Assembly: GCA_018389105.1 (NCBI GenBank)
Contig: JACATO010002730.1
Location: forward strand, 3,764,501-3,828,500
DNA from: Nautilus pompilius
Lineage: Eukaryota; Mollusca; Cephalopoda; Nautilida; Nautilidae
Reading direction: 5' to 3'
Length of the DNA stretch: 64,000 nt
The notes under the pieces are model-generated. The model saw nothing but the letters and a program-made list of their open reading frames with translations. It was not told the origin of the DNA and did no database searches. The translations under genes were made by a program, and so were the position numbers. Positions 12,673 through 24,636 of the stretch are shown one piece after another. The number at the start of each line of letters is the position of its first letter. Position 1 is the first letter of the stretch.

Positions 12673-15600
12673 TCCTCTAATTTGCTGAAAATAGCCACAA
12701 AGAAAATTTACCTGCATATTAATTGAGCAAAAATAATAAAATGCTTTCAGAAGAAATAACTTTTTTATATTTTTAATTATGTGCAGCTGTTTGTTGTTAG
12801 TGTTGGTTTTCTAGAATACCATTACTTGTAAAACATCTATTTTAGAATTAAGTCTTTTAAGGTAGAAAAAAGCTTAATTATGAAAAGTATAATAAATAAA
12901 TTACCAATTATCTTATTACTTTTTAAACACTTAAACTTCAACATTGTCAATTAAAGAAATAAAATTAGGGTATTATTTTGTTTATTATATTTACACTTAG
13001 CTTAACATTGTGATTTTTAGCAGTTCTGCTTACATTATGTATTGACCTGTTTCTCATTTGGCTGTGCTAAGAAATGTTCAGTCTAATGTTTCTGTGTGTA
13101 GCCACGTGTGGCAAAGACACGGTAACTCCTCTTATAGCAAGCTAAAGTTACTATCTGCCATCAACTTTGTTTCATACTAATACTGATTCCACTCTACTTT
13201 GAAGTGGTAAATGAATTTATTTGATCAAATCTATTATTATTCAACTAGTACTCTCATTTATGCATAGAAAAGAGGAATTTTTTTCATGCATTTCTTATTT
13301 ACTATTTAGGTCCCAAACATTGATACTATTTAGGTCCCAAACATTGATACTAAGTGAAATGCACCATGGTCACAGACAACATAATTTATATTGTGCACAG
13401 TTGATTTTATTGCATATATTTTCAATTAACCTATCACAATTTATCACAGTAACTCTGTTGTGGTATTGTGCCAATATTAGCAGATACACGTTAAAGGTAT
13501 AATGTCTGCATTGTACATTAGTGATCATTTTTAATAAATATTGTGTTGTGGTAATGTATAAAGGGTATTTATGATTTGTGATTGACAATGAAAAAAATTG
13601 TAGTCGGAGTAATGCAAAATCTGTAAAAGTAGATTAACAACAAAAATTATGGGAATTGTGTAAAACTTATAATTTAGTTTCATCTGTGATATAGTGCTTA
13701 TTGAAGCAAATTAGTGAAACATTGGTGTAGTTCTATTAAAAGATAACTAATGCAGTAATGTGGTTTATATTTCGCATTGTATTTAATTTACTCCAAAAAT
13801 AATGCAGAAGGCTAACATTATCCATACCTTCACAGAATAGCATTAAGTAATGGTACTTCAACAAAGAGTAACAAAAAATGGCAATCTTTATACATGTCCT
13901 TTAAAGTTATTAAGCAATAAATAAATTTAAATACATTTTAATTACCATAATTGTGTGTTTTATAAATCATATTTCTGTACTCTGGTTGCTTTTTAGTTGT
14001 CACCTTGTAGCATGTTTCTTTCAGACTGACTTGCTATCTGTCTGCAAATTGCACAGCTTGCTATGAGCTGTCCAGGACAATTGAAAAACACAAATGGCCT
14101 CAGCATTGTATCCTGGGGCCAAAAATAGTACTTGTGGATGGGCAGGTCCTTCCAAGATGGTGATTTAGAAGATTCACAAGCACATTTTACTACCAGATGA
14201 AAACTTTATTAGTGTGGGAGAAATCCAGAGTGCTCAGAGGAAACTCATGCAGCCAGCTGGTGAAGACTGACCCTAGAAAGAGTTAAATGCTTTTGGAGAA
14301 AGGAAAACTAATTTCAAACTGAACAGTTTTAATTTATAGGTGTGAAAATACTGTGTACTATATATTTATAAACAAGTGTCTCTTTTCAACCTTCTGGAGA
14401 TCTGGCCAAGGTAATTTTTCTGCCATATGCTGAATCACCAATTCTGTGAAATTTGTCAAGTTTAAGTATTATTTATTACTTATTTTTGGCTTGGCATATA
14501 GGGTGAATCAGTACACACTGTATGACTTAATGGTAGGTAATGAAGTTGCTTTAGTTCTAGTGCTTTTATCCATCCATGCAAATTAACACAAAAAACAAAA
14601 AAAAAATTTTTTTTTTGTATGATATAGTAGAGATAATTTGTCAAAGTAGCTGATGTCAAAGGTAATCTTTAAAGCAAAGCAATATAAGAATGATGGAATG
14701 GAGTATTTCAAGTCATAAAGCTTATAACAAAAATGATGTGGTAAGAATCTGATGCAAATTGTGAAGGAGCCTCATATACAATTGTTTAAAATATTAATAA
14801 ATTTTGCCTTTAAGATTTTATGCATTTTTTTTGAATATCCAGTATTGATTTTTGTCTGCATTATTTCTGTCAGGTGAATATTTTCTCAAATTATGAATGA
14901 GCATTTTAATCAGCTTGAACCAAGTTGCACCCTAAATGCATTGATTGTTCTCTCATTATGTATGGTGAACCTATGCTTAGAACAGTTTTACAGCTGTTTA
15001 AAGTGTTTTTTTTAATGCTATGATTTGTAGTAGAGAGCTTAGATTTTCATGGTCTTTTCTTATCTATAAAACCATTTTCAAGGAAAATGTTAGAAACCTG
15101 TAAAGGTCAATAAAATACATAAATAGGGGAAGATAATTTTAAGAGGATGACTTAAAGGTTAGGTCATGAGGATAATGCCCCAGAGAAAAGAAATGATTTT
15201 GAACTGGTTTTTGCTATCACTAATTAATAACCACCACTATTAATTTATTCAATTTATTTACATAAATTTTAAAAATGTTGAGCTATTATGCTGATACTTA
15301 AGTAGTTAATTTTATTCTAGTCTCTAATAATTTAAATTGTGGACAGAAAAAATAATTTGAATCTTTATGCACTAAAAACTATATACATATTTTGGAAACT
15401 GATATTACACCTTTTACCAAAGAATAAATTAATGATTTTTGTCATTCTTATGCTGCTAGTGATTTTTGGCAAACTGGAGCTGGCTTTTGAGTTTCAACTA
15501 AACTTGTGACTCTGGATGGCTATCCATTGTCTTTATCAGAATTCAAAATTCAAGGCTGACATTACATACACTCTTAAGAGGTATTTGATAATTTTAATAG

Positions 15601-17040
15601 CATATATAATGAAATGTACTATGTATGTTTTATCTCACTGCCATTTATTATATTTTTCTGTATGTTGTACATAACAACTTATTTAGGAAATGAAATTCCA
15701 ATAGTGTTGCTGATTTTACGAGAGAATTGAACATACCTGCTTCCAAATGGACACAGATTGAATGAAAAACCTTTTTTTTTTGTTGTTTTTTTTACAAAAT
15801 GTCATGGTAAACCAATTCTTCATGCCAGGCAACTTGTGCTAATGTTGATGGTTGATCAGATATGCAAGAGCACATAAATTTTCTATTTATAGTGAAATAT
15901 CCATCTCAGTGGTTATAGCAAGTCTGCACTACACAAGTTCTACTATCAAGCTAAACTACTGAACAGTGCTTACATTGTTTTTTTGTTTTTTTTTTGTAAC
16001 AAGTACTTGGCAGGATAGTTTCCATTAACATGGTTTTGGAACAAAGCCACTCCACAGGGGGTGAAGCTGTGCTGGTCACATGTGGAGGATGGATGATGCC
16101 AGAATGCCAAAACAGTTACTATATAGTATGCTAAGGATGGGACCTGTTCTTCATGACTTAATCAACATATGCATTTACTGTGAAAGGCGCTTGTGAATTG
16201 TTTTTTAGCTTCAGTCACATGCATGGAGCATCACATCATCTATAGCATCCTCTTTGTTCATGAAAGACAAAGAATAAAATGGATATTAATGCATCATCCT
16301 CTGACTGGCAGCATCTAGTGGTTACTTATGCTACAATTTTGGTCAAAGAATAAAATGAATAGCTTTATCTCATACATATACAATGAGAGAGATATAATAA
16401 ATTAATAATTTAGTTTGAAAGTCTTCTACCATATATTGATTTCCAAGAAATATAAATCAATCTTTGACTTGAATTACTGATGTATGAATCTGCAATAGTA
16501 AAGGTAAAATTAATGATTACTAATTTTGCTGATAACACTAGCAAAGGAAAATATTCTAAATTCAAATAATTTTAAACCATAATGAAAATTTAATTTTATT
16601 ATTAACATAAAATTATTTCATTTTTCTTATAAATTATTACACTCTGATTTTACTGGTAACAGATATTAAACTGTGCAATATATATTGGTATGTATATAAA
16701 TTTAATGTGTATATATACTGCCAATCAGAATTGAGTCAACCAAAGAAAACATTGCTATCTGCATTTAGAGTACTACTTACTACTAATATTATTAATGAAA
16801 ATGAATTTTCCAGCAGGGACAAGGAAATTACAAATCTATCAGAAGATATAAGCCATTAATTCTAAGGTTGTTTTCCCTTCATGCTTTTTGCATAATTACA
16901 GATGGACCCAACAAATTATTTCTGTGAATATTAGTCTATATTGAAAGCATGCTGTTATCATGTTTATCTGATATCATTTATTACCATGCTTTTGTATAAA
17001 TGTTAATGAAGCTCATTACACTGGCCAACATTTTTTCTGC
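12673..17040. other. AT-rich DNA with a short tandem duplication and unplaced GC-richer patches
   Basis: No gene recognised. Slightly GC-richer patches at about 14030-14300 and 16020-16320 resemble old repeats, but I cannot assign them. They have no long open frame and no recognisable protein. Confidence 0.45.
13300..13352 (+). repeat. 24-bp tandem duplication, 2.2 copies
   Basis: Two identical adjacent 24 bp units (13300-13323 and 13324-13347), then five bases of a third. Because 24 is a multiple of three, the overlapping frame 13221-13502 keeps its phase and shows an eight-residue repeat. That frame has no recognisable homology and is not called as a gene. Confidence 0.95.
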
Positions 17041-17137
17041 TGACTAAAATCTGACACTTGTTTTTAACTAATTTTGGGGCACTGATTTAAAAAATAAAAT
17101 CAGTTTTTGCCTAGCACGTCAAGTTTTTGTTCTACAG

Positions 17138-17881
17138 GATCTTAAAATGGTTAACTTTTTACTTGGTCAACAAGGAGGATACACAAAATATCCATGTTTC
17201 TTGTGCCTGTGGGATAGTAGAGCTAAGGACAAGCATTGGACTCAGAAGAACTGGCCGGTGAGAACATGCTTAAACGTCGGAGAACCAAATATCAAAAACC
17301 AACCACTAGTAGATCGGGTAAAAATCATCTTTCCTTCTCTCCACATCAAACTGTCTTTAATGATGCAGTATGTTAAAACTTTGAGCATAGAAGGTGACTG
17401 TTTTAAGTACATATGCACAACATTTCCTAGCCTCAGTTATGAAAAAATAAAAGCTGGTGTGTTTGACTGGCCACAAATCAGAAAACTGCTGAGAGATCAA
17501 CATTTCACGAGCTCCATGAATGATATGGAGAAAAGAGCACGGAATTCTTTCGTGGCTGTTGTGAAAAATTTCCTGGGAAACAAAAAAGCTGAAAATTACA
17601 AAGATCTTATTCAAACATTGCTTAAGAATTTTTGTCATCTGGGTTGCAACATGAGCATAAAGGTTCATTTCCTCAACAGTCATCTTGATAAATTTCCTGG
17701 AAATCTAGGTGACGTAAGTGATGAGCAAGGTGAAAAATTCCATCATGATATAGAAGCTATGGAGGAGCGATACCAAGGAAGGTGGGATACTCACATGATG
17801 GCCGACTACTGCCAGAGTATTTAAAGAGACTGTCTGGAAATGAAGCACTCCAGAAAAGCCTACAAACAAAAATTTAATCCA
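17138..17881 (+). pseudogene. Fragment of an uncharacterised multicopy invertebrate protein family
   Basis: The longest open frame of the window: 225 codons from the ATG at 17147, ending in TAA at 17822-17824. The same frame then continues with family-like basic residues (RDCLEMKHSRKAYKQKF) to a second stop near 17879. I recognise this C-terminal region from many uncharacterised invertebrate proteins. Key features are GQQGGYTKYPCFLCLWDSR near residues 7-25 (Cys17, Cys20, Asp23, His30), a LHIKLSLM segment, NSFVAVVKNFLGNKKAENY, and the C-terminal block with EQGEKFHHDI, MEERYQGRW and MMADYC. Family members usually carry a few hundred more N-terminal residues, absent here. Homology seems to begin at GAT (17138), just after TTGTTCTACAG, a plausible 3' splice site. 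The premature TAA and missing N-terminus suggest a decaying copy. The multicopy nature suggests a transposon-derived protein, but function is unknown. Confidence 0.75.
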
Positions 17882-17939
17882 TGAAGGAGGAACATGTCAT
17901 TTACTGATATCGGTTAATGTAAATAAACCCATGTTTGTC

Positions 17940-18162
17940 ATTGTTTAGTTTGTACGGTATTCTAAATGAAATGATAAGAATATTCTGGATTAGTTTGTGC
18001 CCATTTTTGACTAAAATTCATTCAATTCTAGCATCGATTTATATTTTTCTATTTCAATATTTTGACCTGATAAGTCATAGTTAACCAATCTATTTGTTAA
18101 TATCAAAATTGATTCCTGGTATTGTTTGTTTGAATGGTATTCTAAATAAAATGATAAGAATA
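17940..18162 (+). repeat. Direct repeat pair, 42-43 bp units
   Basis: Positions 17940-17982 and 18121-18162 are near-identical apart from a few substitutions and one indel; both contain GGTATTCTAAAT followed by AAATGATAAGAATA. They are 181 bp apart, just downstream of the 17.1 kb pseudogene, and may be part of that element's 3' region or of the adjoining Tc1-like relic. Confidence 0.8.
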
Positions 18163-18389
18163 GGATTGAGGTGGTTGTGGAAATCATTGTAATCGGGTAC
18201 TTTTTTATGGCAATTGATAAAAAATTGGGGTATGCTGTAGAGCAAAAACTTGACATGATAGGCAAAAACCAATGTGATATTTGAGTTCAGTGCCCCCAAA
18301 TTAGTCAGAAACAAGTCTCAGATATAAGTCAGTAAAAATTGTGTTGACCAGTGTTATTAATGATTGTTCTTGGTTTATTTGGCAGATGA

Positions 18390-18715
18390 AAAGATAAAAA
18401 TCAAAATTCAATATGAAATAGATTATCCAGTGGTACCTTTCATAAAGCTGGTTACTCTCAACAAAAAAATTGTGGAGGAAGTTTGAGTTACACATGGTGA
18501 TATAGAAGCAACCATTTATAGAATGAAGTCAACTGGCTCAGCCATGAATTTAAAGAGCCAAGGAAGAAATAGAAAAAGCAAGGAACCAGATGATAGGTCA
18601 TTGGATCAAAAGCTTAGAGGATATCCTTTCTTGACAGATAGTCAATTAACTGCTGAACATAATTCCTTTACAGCATTCAGCATCTCAACCTCTGCCACCA
18701 AAAATGATTGAGATG
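18390..18715 (+). pseudogene. Tc1-like transposase N-terminal relic
   Basis: A frame at 18523-18711 reads as the second half of a paired-type helix-turn-helix of a Tc1-like transposase: MKSTGSAMNLKSQGR, then a basic linker and DDRSL, then the GYPFLTDSQLTAEH region. Upstream sequence in the same frame (18430-18520) reads IKLVTLNKKIVEEV, then an in-frame TGA, then HGDIEATIYR, which matches the end of the first HTH. No DDE catalytic domain follows. It is therefore an N-terminal fragment with at least one internal stop. The flanking sequence near 18230-18300 resembles Tc1-type untranslated ends. Confidence 0.55.
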
Positions 18716-19049
18716 GTTTGGATTGACTGGCTATTTCATAATCTTTTAAATACTATAAATATTTTTTTTTTTTTTTTACCTACATTTGTTATTTGTTGAC
18801 TCACAGTGCATCCTCTGGTTACCAGTGCACAGAAGAACTTTGCTTAAAGATGGTTAATTATGCCAAATTGCATTCAAACTACATTTTGGTACAATGCACT
18901 GAAGTGAAGCCAAATAAAAACAAGTTTGAAATATTAAGTTTTAAGAGATGACAGTTTGTTTGGAGAGAGGCCTCTGTTCTACCATTAAGTGTGATAGTGT
19001 AAATGCATGTTTTTGGTTGTTTTGTTCACTATTCAGCTGATGACTTAAA

Positions 19050-19960
19050 AAAAATTGATGGAATTCTCACAAGAAAGAAATATCACAACATTCATCAACT
19101 TCTTGTAATTGCATCATGGCATCATTTCATTGGATAGTAACTGGTTGCGTTGTTTTTGTTCTTTTTTCTTTGAGGTTTATCTTCAAATTTAGGATATTTA
19201 ACTGTTTGTCCAGGTGCAATTGAAAATCTTTAGTAGTTTGGCTGTTGAAGCTGTTTCCTTGTACAGCAGCATTTCAGTGATGACACCATCTGGACCTGGA
19301 GATGTCTTTTTTCTTAATTGTTTGAGTGTATTCTGTAATTCTCAAACTTTGATATGTTCTGCCATAACATTGGCTTCTTAATTACTGCTTGACACTATTT
19401 CTCTTCTTTTAACATTTCTATATCACTTTTGTCTGGTAAAATTTAGCTAAGATGTCTGCCTTACCCTCTTTTAATTAAAATATTATTTTCATCATCATGG
19501 AGAGTGTTCTTCTGTTGAATTACGCTCTCCTTGTTTAATTGTTTTCATACCCACCAAAGTTCAAAATCTTTTCCCATATTCAAACAGGCATACTTTTTTC
19601 TCCAACTCTTCTTGACAACTTTAAGTTTACTTTTGAGTAACACTGATTTTGCTCTTTGCAAAGGTATGACTAACTTTTTGAAGAATTTTTCTCTATCTTC
19701 TTTAGAGCTAGTCCTGTAATCCCCATTTAGACTTTTTTAGTTCCATTGAGGTATTAGATGTTTGAAAACTGTTTTTATATTACTCTTATAGAAGTTATCT
19801 GCACAAAATGCAAGATCTGGGGGACTTATTGCCATCTTCTCAAGTAGAATTTAAATTTCTTGCTTGTTTCATTCAGCAGAGTAAGCCTCATTTCTCTCTT
19901 GCCACTTCTTAACTCTCCCTTTCTGGTTCAAGTCAGTGTCCTGTGGCTTGGAAGTAACTG
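19050..19960 (-). pseudogene. Non-LTR retrotransposon (LINE) relic: endonuclease end to start of reverse transcriptase
   Basis: Read on the minus strand from high to low coordinate, there is an endonuclease-like ISPPDLAFC (19803-19829). Next comes an NGDYRTSSKEDREKF segment resembling the linker after the endonuclease SDH motif, and then KSWRKKYACLNMG. A DENNILIKEGKADILAKFYQTK-like pre-RT stretch leads to RT block 1, SPGPDGVITEMLL (19264-19303), and a KLLKIFNCTW helix. This order is that of Jockey/I-type LINE ORF2. The frame is broken by stops and indels, and the RT catalytic YADD region is not found. The short plus-strand frame at 19531-19719 is antisense to this relic and is not called. Confidence 0.6.
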
Positions 19961-20151
19961 AAATCTCCTAAATTATGCAGTTGTTTATGTTGTACTATTA
20001 TTCTATTTAGAGTTATTGTTACATTGTTTGGATGGTAATTTACTTTTATTTCTCTATTTTTTAGGCATTTCCAATATTTTTTTTTCTTTCTGTGTGTCTC
20101 TGGAAGGTATTTAAGTTAATGCTTACTATGATTGGATGAACAAAAACATAT

Positions 20152-20229
20152 CTCTCTCTCCTCACTCACACACACACACACAAAAACACACACATGCACA
20201 CACACAGAGACAGAGAGAGAGAGAGAGAG

Positions 20230-20278
<49 letters not shown>

Positions 20279-20285
20279 GAGAGAG
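20152..20285. repeat. Compound (TC)(CA)(GA)n microsatellite, about 134 bp
   Basis: A short TC run, a CA run with interruptions, then a long GA run with a few A/C interruptions, ending at 20285. Confidence 0.95.
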
Positions 20286-21600
20286 CAGTTTTCCTAGTAT
20301 TGTCTTTTTGATACTTATTCTCTCTGCATTTCAGTGTATGGTTTTTCTTTCTTTAAGAGTTTGACCAGTAATTTTTCTCCTGGTTCCAGAATGGACAGTA
20401 TTTCAGCAGCTTGTTGGGCCTTTAAAGGGCATGGCCTGACATTGCATCTGCTTTGTGGGCCTTCATGGGGCAAGTACCTTGTTATGATATATTTTAACTT
20501 ATTGACATGACAGAGTGTTAAGATTGAGTTATACTATTAACAATAAGGTATTCCAGACTTTATGGTCACAGCCCTGTGGCTGATCTGCAGATCTTTGAGA
20601 CCTAATACTTCTAACATCAGCAAAGGATTACCAGATCTGGAACTCCATTTAGCATGCATGCGATTAAGTAAATTGAGTAGTCAACTAAAAGCTGCAACTG
20701 ATGTCAATCAGCTTGGAACTACTTGCAAAAGGAATGAGGATTACTTATGAAAATAATTTTATTGGTGTTGCAAAGGCAGTTAAATGTTTTCATATGGTGG
20801 ACTTATAGCTTTTCATCTCTTTGTGCAACTAATACACATGGTGTTTTACAAGTTGTCTTTGTGCTTTCAGCAAGGTAGTGCACAATCACATTATGTTAGG
20901 TGTATGAAATATTTTTGGAGCACTGGATTGGAAAATGCAGACCCATTGAATGGCTAGCTTGATCCTTTGGTATTTCATACATGGGTTTCTCAGTCTGGGA
21001 GATTATCAAGAATAAAGTGTACTCCTGAAAGCCTTAAACAATGGAGAACTAAGTGTTACATCAAAAATGAGTTTTTCAAATTGATGAATCCTGTGCCAAA
21101 CAATTTGCTATTCTGTTTGAAAAAGAATACAACAATGTGTGGATGAAGAAAGACTGCATCAGCATCCATGTGTTTATTTTATTTTACTTTGTACTTTTAA
21201 ATAATGCAAATATGATTGGTGTATCTAACATAGGAAACACTTTCTTTTTGCTTGGAAAGACAATATTTGAATTCCATTGAAACTGGTAAAAGATAACAAC
21301 AATTGTATAGACTGAACATTCAAGTTCTAATTGGTTAGTATATATATATATATTGTAACATATAAAATTGCACATATTTTGGTTATTTCTGAAGTATGAG
21401 GACATACATTTCTTGCATTTGAGAAATAAGAGAAAACAACAACTGAAGAATAATTAATAAGATTTATTTCTTAAATTTTTATTTACTTAATTTTTTTATT
21501 TGTTAATTTTCTTCTCTAAAGGATTACTCTTAGTAAGTCCATCCTCTGAACTTAAAAAGAAAGAAAAAAAGGGAATTGCTTTGTTAGTTTAGCTAATTTG
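20286..21600. other. Mixed-composition DNA, no assignable gene
   Basis: Positions 20390-20760 are somewhat GC-richer and contain a 62-codon frame (20562-20750) that I do not recognise. The segment may hold the upstream part of the minus-strand LINE relic, but I could not confirm any endonuclease motif there. The rest is AT-rich. Confidence 0.4.
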
Positions 21601-21605
21601 TTAGT

Positions 21606-21722
21606 TGGTATCACTACAGGGGTCATACTTTCACTTGGCTTGGTTGGTCAGACCAGTTACCAAGGTGCCGGTGGTACCTTGTTCTTGGAGAATGTTCTAT
21701 TACAGAAGAGGGAACACTCCAA
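21606..21722 (-). repeat. Dispersed repeat family B, copy 2 (minus)
   Basis: The reverse complement contains GTGTTCCCTCTTCTG as in copy 1, and CACCTTGGTAACTG-TCTGACCA-CCA-GCCAA followed by CCTGTAGTGAT-CCAAC as in copy 3. The overlapping 77-codon plus-strand frame at 21598-21831 is therefore best explained as antisense of a repeat, not as a gene. The GC-rich composition stands out from the flanks. Confidence 0.65.
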
Positions 21723-21834
21723 CCTATCCTATTGCATTCACGAAGTTCACTGTCTTAGAGAATGTTTCAAATTTGCCCAAAACACAGATCTTTTGGAGCA
21801 GGCAGTACTATTCCAAGTTCTGCTGAGATGATTT

Positions 21835-24589
21835 TTGAAAACATCAATCCAACAACACAGTTTCTAAGGTTGAATCAATGTCTCTTGGGAGGATTATGAG
21901 AGCATAGTCTGAAATCTCTTGGGACCACTAAGCAAGCAAGCAAAAAGTAGATAATCTTTGAGATGAGGAGTATCACATATTGGTGAACTATATTAACACC
22001 ATGTTTGTGAGTTCATTTCTTTTGTGTATATTCTGATAAATAATAATTAATTTATCAATAAGATTGTATTAGCAGCAATGTGAGAGGAAATGATGATAGT
22101 GATGGTAATCTAGCTGAAAGGACCACTTGGCAAACATCAATCACTAATATTATTACGCATTGTTGAACCCTAAAGGGCCAATCTGAATGCAGTGTTGGCT
22201 TGTCTTCATCAAACAGTTCCAGCAATAGTTTCTGATTAATGTTGACCTTATGAGATCATTCAAAGAGATATTAATGCAGTTTTTTTTCCCATGCATAGGA
22301 AATACTATATCAAGGCCTTTGTAATCAGATTTGAATAATTTCTCTGCAATTTCTACGTATGATGAGTACAACATTTATGCTCTTTTCTTTGTGTGAGAGA
22401 GAAATTTGGGAAACAAAGATGAGCAAATGGCAACTATATAATAATGCAACAAAACTGAATCAAAAGCTGGAAACTAATTAAACCTTTTAGAGTTTTTTTT
22501 TTTTTTTTGAACTAAAATTTATCTTTATTTCTTCTCCGTTCTCTAACATTTTTTTTTCTCTTGATTTTCTGCCACCTACAGTTTAAAAAGTCAGAGCTGA
22601 TACCTTTATGTAATAAGTCATTATACTCAATTGTTTGTCAATCTAAACAATATGCCCAAGGTGACATATTCTACTACTATACCATTTGAAAAAAAAATTC
22701 TTAAATTTTTAAACATTTATAATCACATTTTATGAAGAATTAAACAAAGCATTACGTTCCATTATTTAAAAAAAAATTGTTTCTTTTAATCAAAATAGTG
22801 GGAAAGAAAGTAGATTTAATTTAGGTTGAAGATGTTCTTTTTCATCAGATGCTAAAAAACAGCAGGTACAAATAAAAACTTCCTCAAGGTTTGCTTAGTG
22901 TGGTAAATGTCTGATATTCTAGCCAGGAAAATTTCCTAAAAACACATAACTAAAATTTATTTCAAGCTGACATTTCAGCTTCTGGTAATTTGTAATTTCT
23001 CATCTCTATTCCCTTATTAATTGTTTGTTTTATAATCTTTGCAGATATTTGCTATTTCATCAGCTACATAATGGTTCAGAATTTTTATGAATATATTTGT
23101 TCTCTCCAACAGCAGTTGCCTTGATTCTGCAATTATATTTTAATATAAATCTTTCTAGAGTTTCTACAAACAAACATAGCCATTTGCATCTGTTCTATGT
23201 AGGTCCATCTGATCCAGTAATCTGACCTGCATTGGAAAAAAAAAATGATTTTAATTTGTCAAAGTAATTTATAGTATCCACAATTATTTTTTTAAAACTG
23301 AGCCATTATAATGTAAACATGCAGCCTTATACATTTGCATTAAAAATGGATCAACTTCTGCTCATAAACATTCGAGCATTTTCATACTGTTGCACTGTGA
23401 GACAGTTTTTTTTTTTTTTTTTACAGTATCAGTATATTGAAACCAAATTCAGATGCAGAAAAAACTGCTTTTATAGGATTTCAGGATTATCATTTTAATC
23501 CCAATTATTTAATGATAGACTGATACTTTATTACTACCTTTTCTAATTTGCATTACTATATTTCTATCAATTATTTCAAGTTTCTTCTCTGAAAAATAGA
23601 TTCCTCTCTGTTCTCTTTTCAAATACTTACCTGCTAAAACCACAATATACCTTATCCCTTAGAGATATAATAAATTAACACAGAATTCTATAGATAATTA
23701 TAAGATATTAATATCTTCCAGCTGTGATTTTTTAAATAATCTGAAATTGTCTCTTTCACACACACATGCATGTATGCACACAAAGCATGGGAGATTATAA
23801 GCTTAAATACTTCAGCAGAATGTTTCATATGAATCTTCTTAGCTGTGAGGAGAGATTGTTTTTCTTCACCAGGTTGAAGACATGATGAAGACGCTGCAGT
23901 TTTATAGCAGATTTCTCTAGTATGTTAACTTTCACAGTATCCTATATTGTTCTATTCTTACTTCACTTCATATAAAGAGCAGTTGAATAGTTTACACAGT
24001 TTTCTAGAAAGTGTCTTGAAATACATTTGTCTGCAGAGGATAAAAACTTCTATTATACTTTTCTCTTTCTCTCTCTCTTTTTTAAAATTTCATTCTCTTT
24101 TTTATTAAACTCAGAACTAACAGAGTTTAAAATTTAAATATTTTGTTCTTAGGTTAGATTTCTTTATTTCTAGTAATTTGGATAAGAGGTGTACTAAATA
24201 TTCATCCATTTTCAGTGATACAGATAGTGGATGCATCACAAATATATTTAACACATTTTACCACTCACTTCTTTCTGCCATCCTATGTATACATGGGTGC
24301 TGGTGAATGGGCTTTTGGTTTGGTAACTGTGAAGTTTGGTTGGAGCTTTCAAATTTAATTTTTTTTTCTCCTGAAAGGTTTTGCTATATGAATAGTGCAG
24401 CACAACTTGTAGTCTGGTGATTCTTTTACCAAAGATTGGCAGCTGTTCGTCAATTCAACTCTACGACCAAAGCAAAGAAAAAAACATGGCAGCTGCTGAT
24501 GAGATCATTTTCTGCAAGAACTATTTTCTTAACAACCTAAATATATTTGAGGCCACTTGTATAAACTACCAGTAAGTTTTGACATAGGG

Positions 24590-24590
<1 letters not shown>
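21835..24590. other. AT-rich DNA without recognisable genes
   Basis: No homology, terminal repeats or tandem arrays of note, beyond poly-T runs at 22493-22509 and 23407-23422. Confidence 0.5.

Positions 24591-24591
<1 letters not shown>

Positions 24592-24632
<41 letters not shown>
24592..24632. repeat. (GA)n microsatellite
   Basis: A pure AG/GA dinucleotide run. The Arg-Glu repeat frame across it is a repeat artefact. Confidence 0.97.

Positions 24633-24636
<4 letters not shown>

Noticed and set aside
20152-20285. CRISPR-like or regulatory array
   Set aside because: It is a simple dinucleotide microsatellite without unique spacers.
21598-21831. 77-codon frame with hydrophobic N-terminus that looks like a small secreted protein
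   Set aside because: It lies antisense over dispersed repeat family B, copies of which occur at 12.6 and 40.65 kb without this frame.
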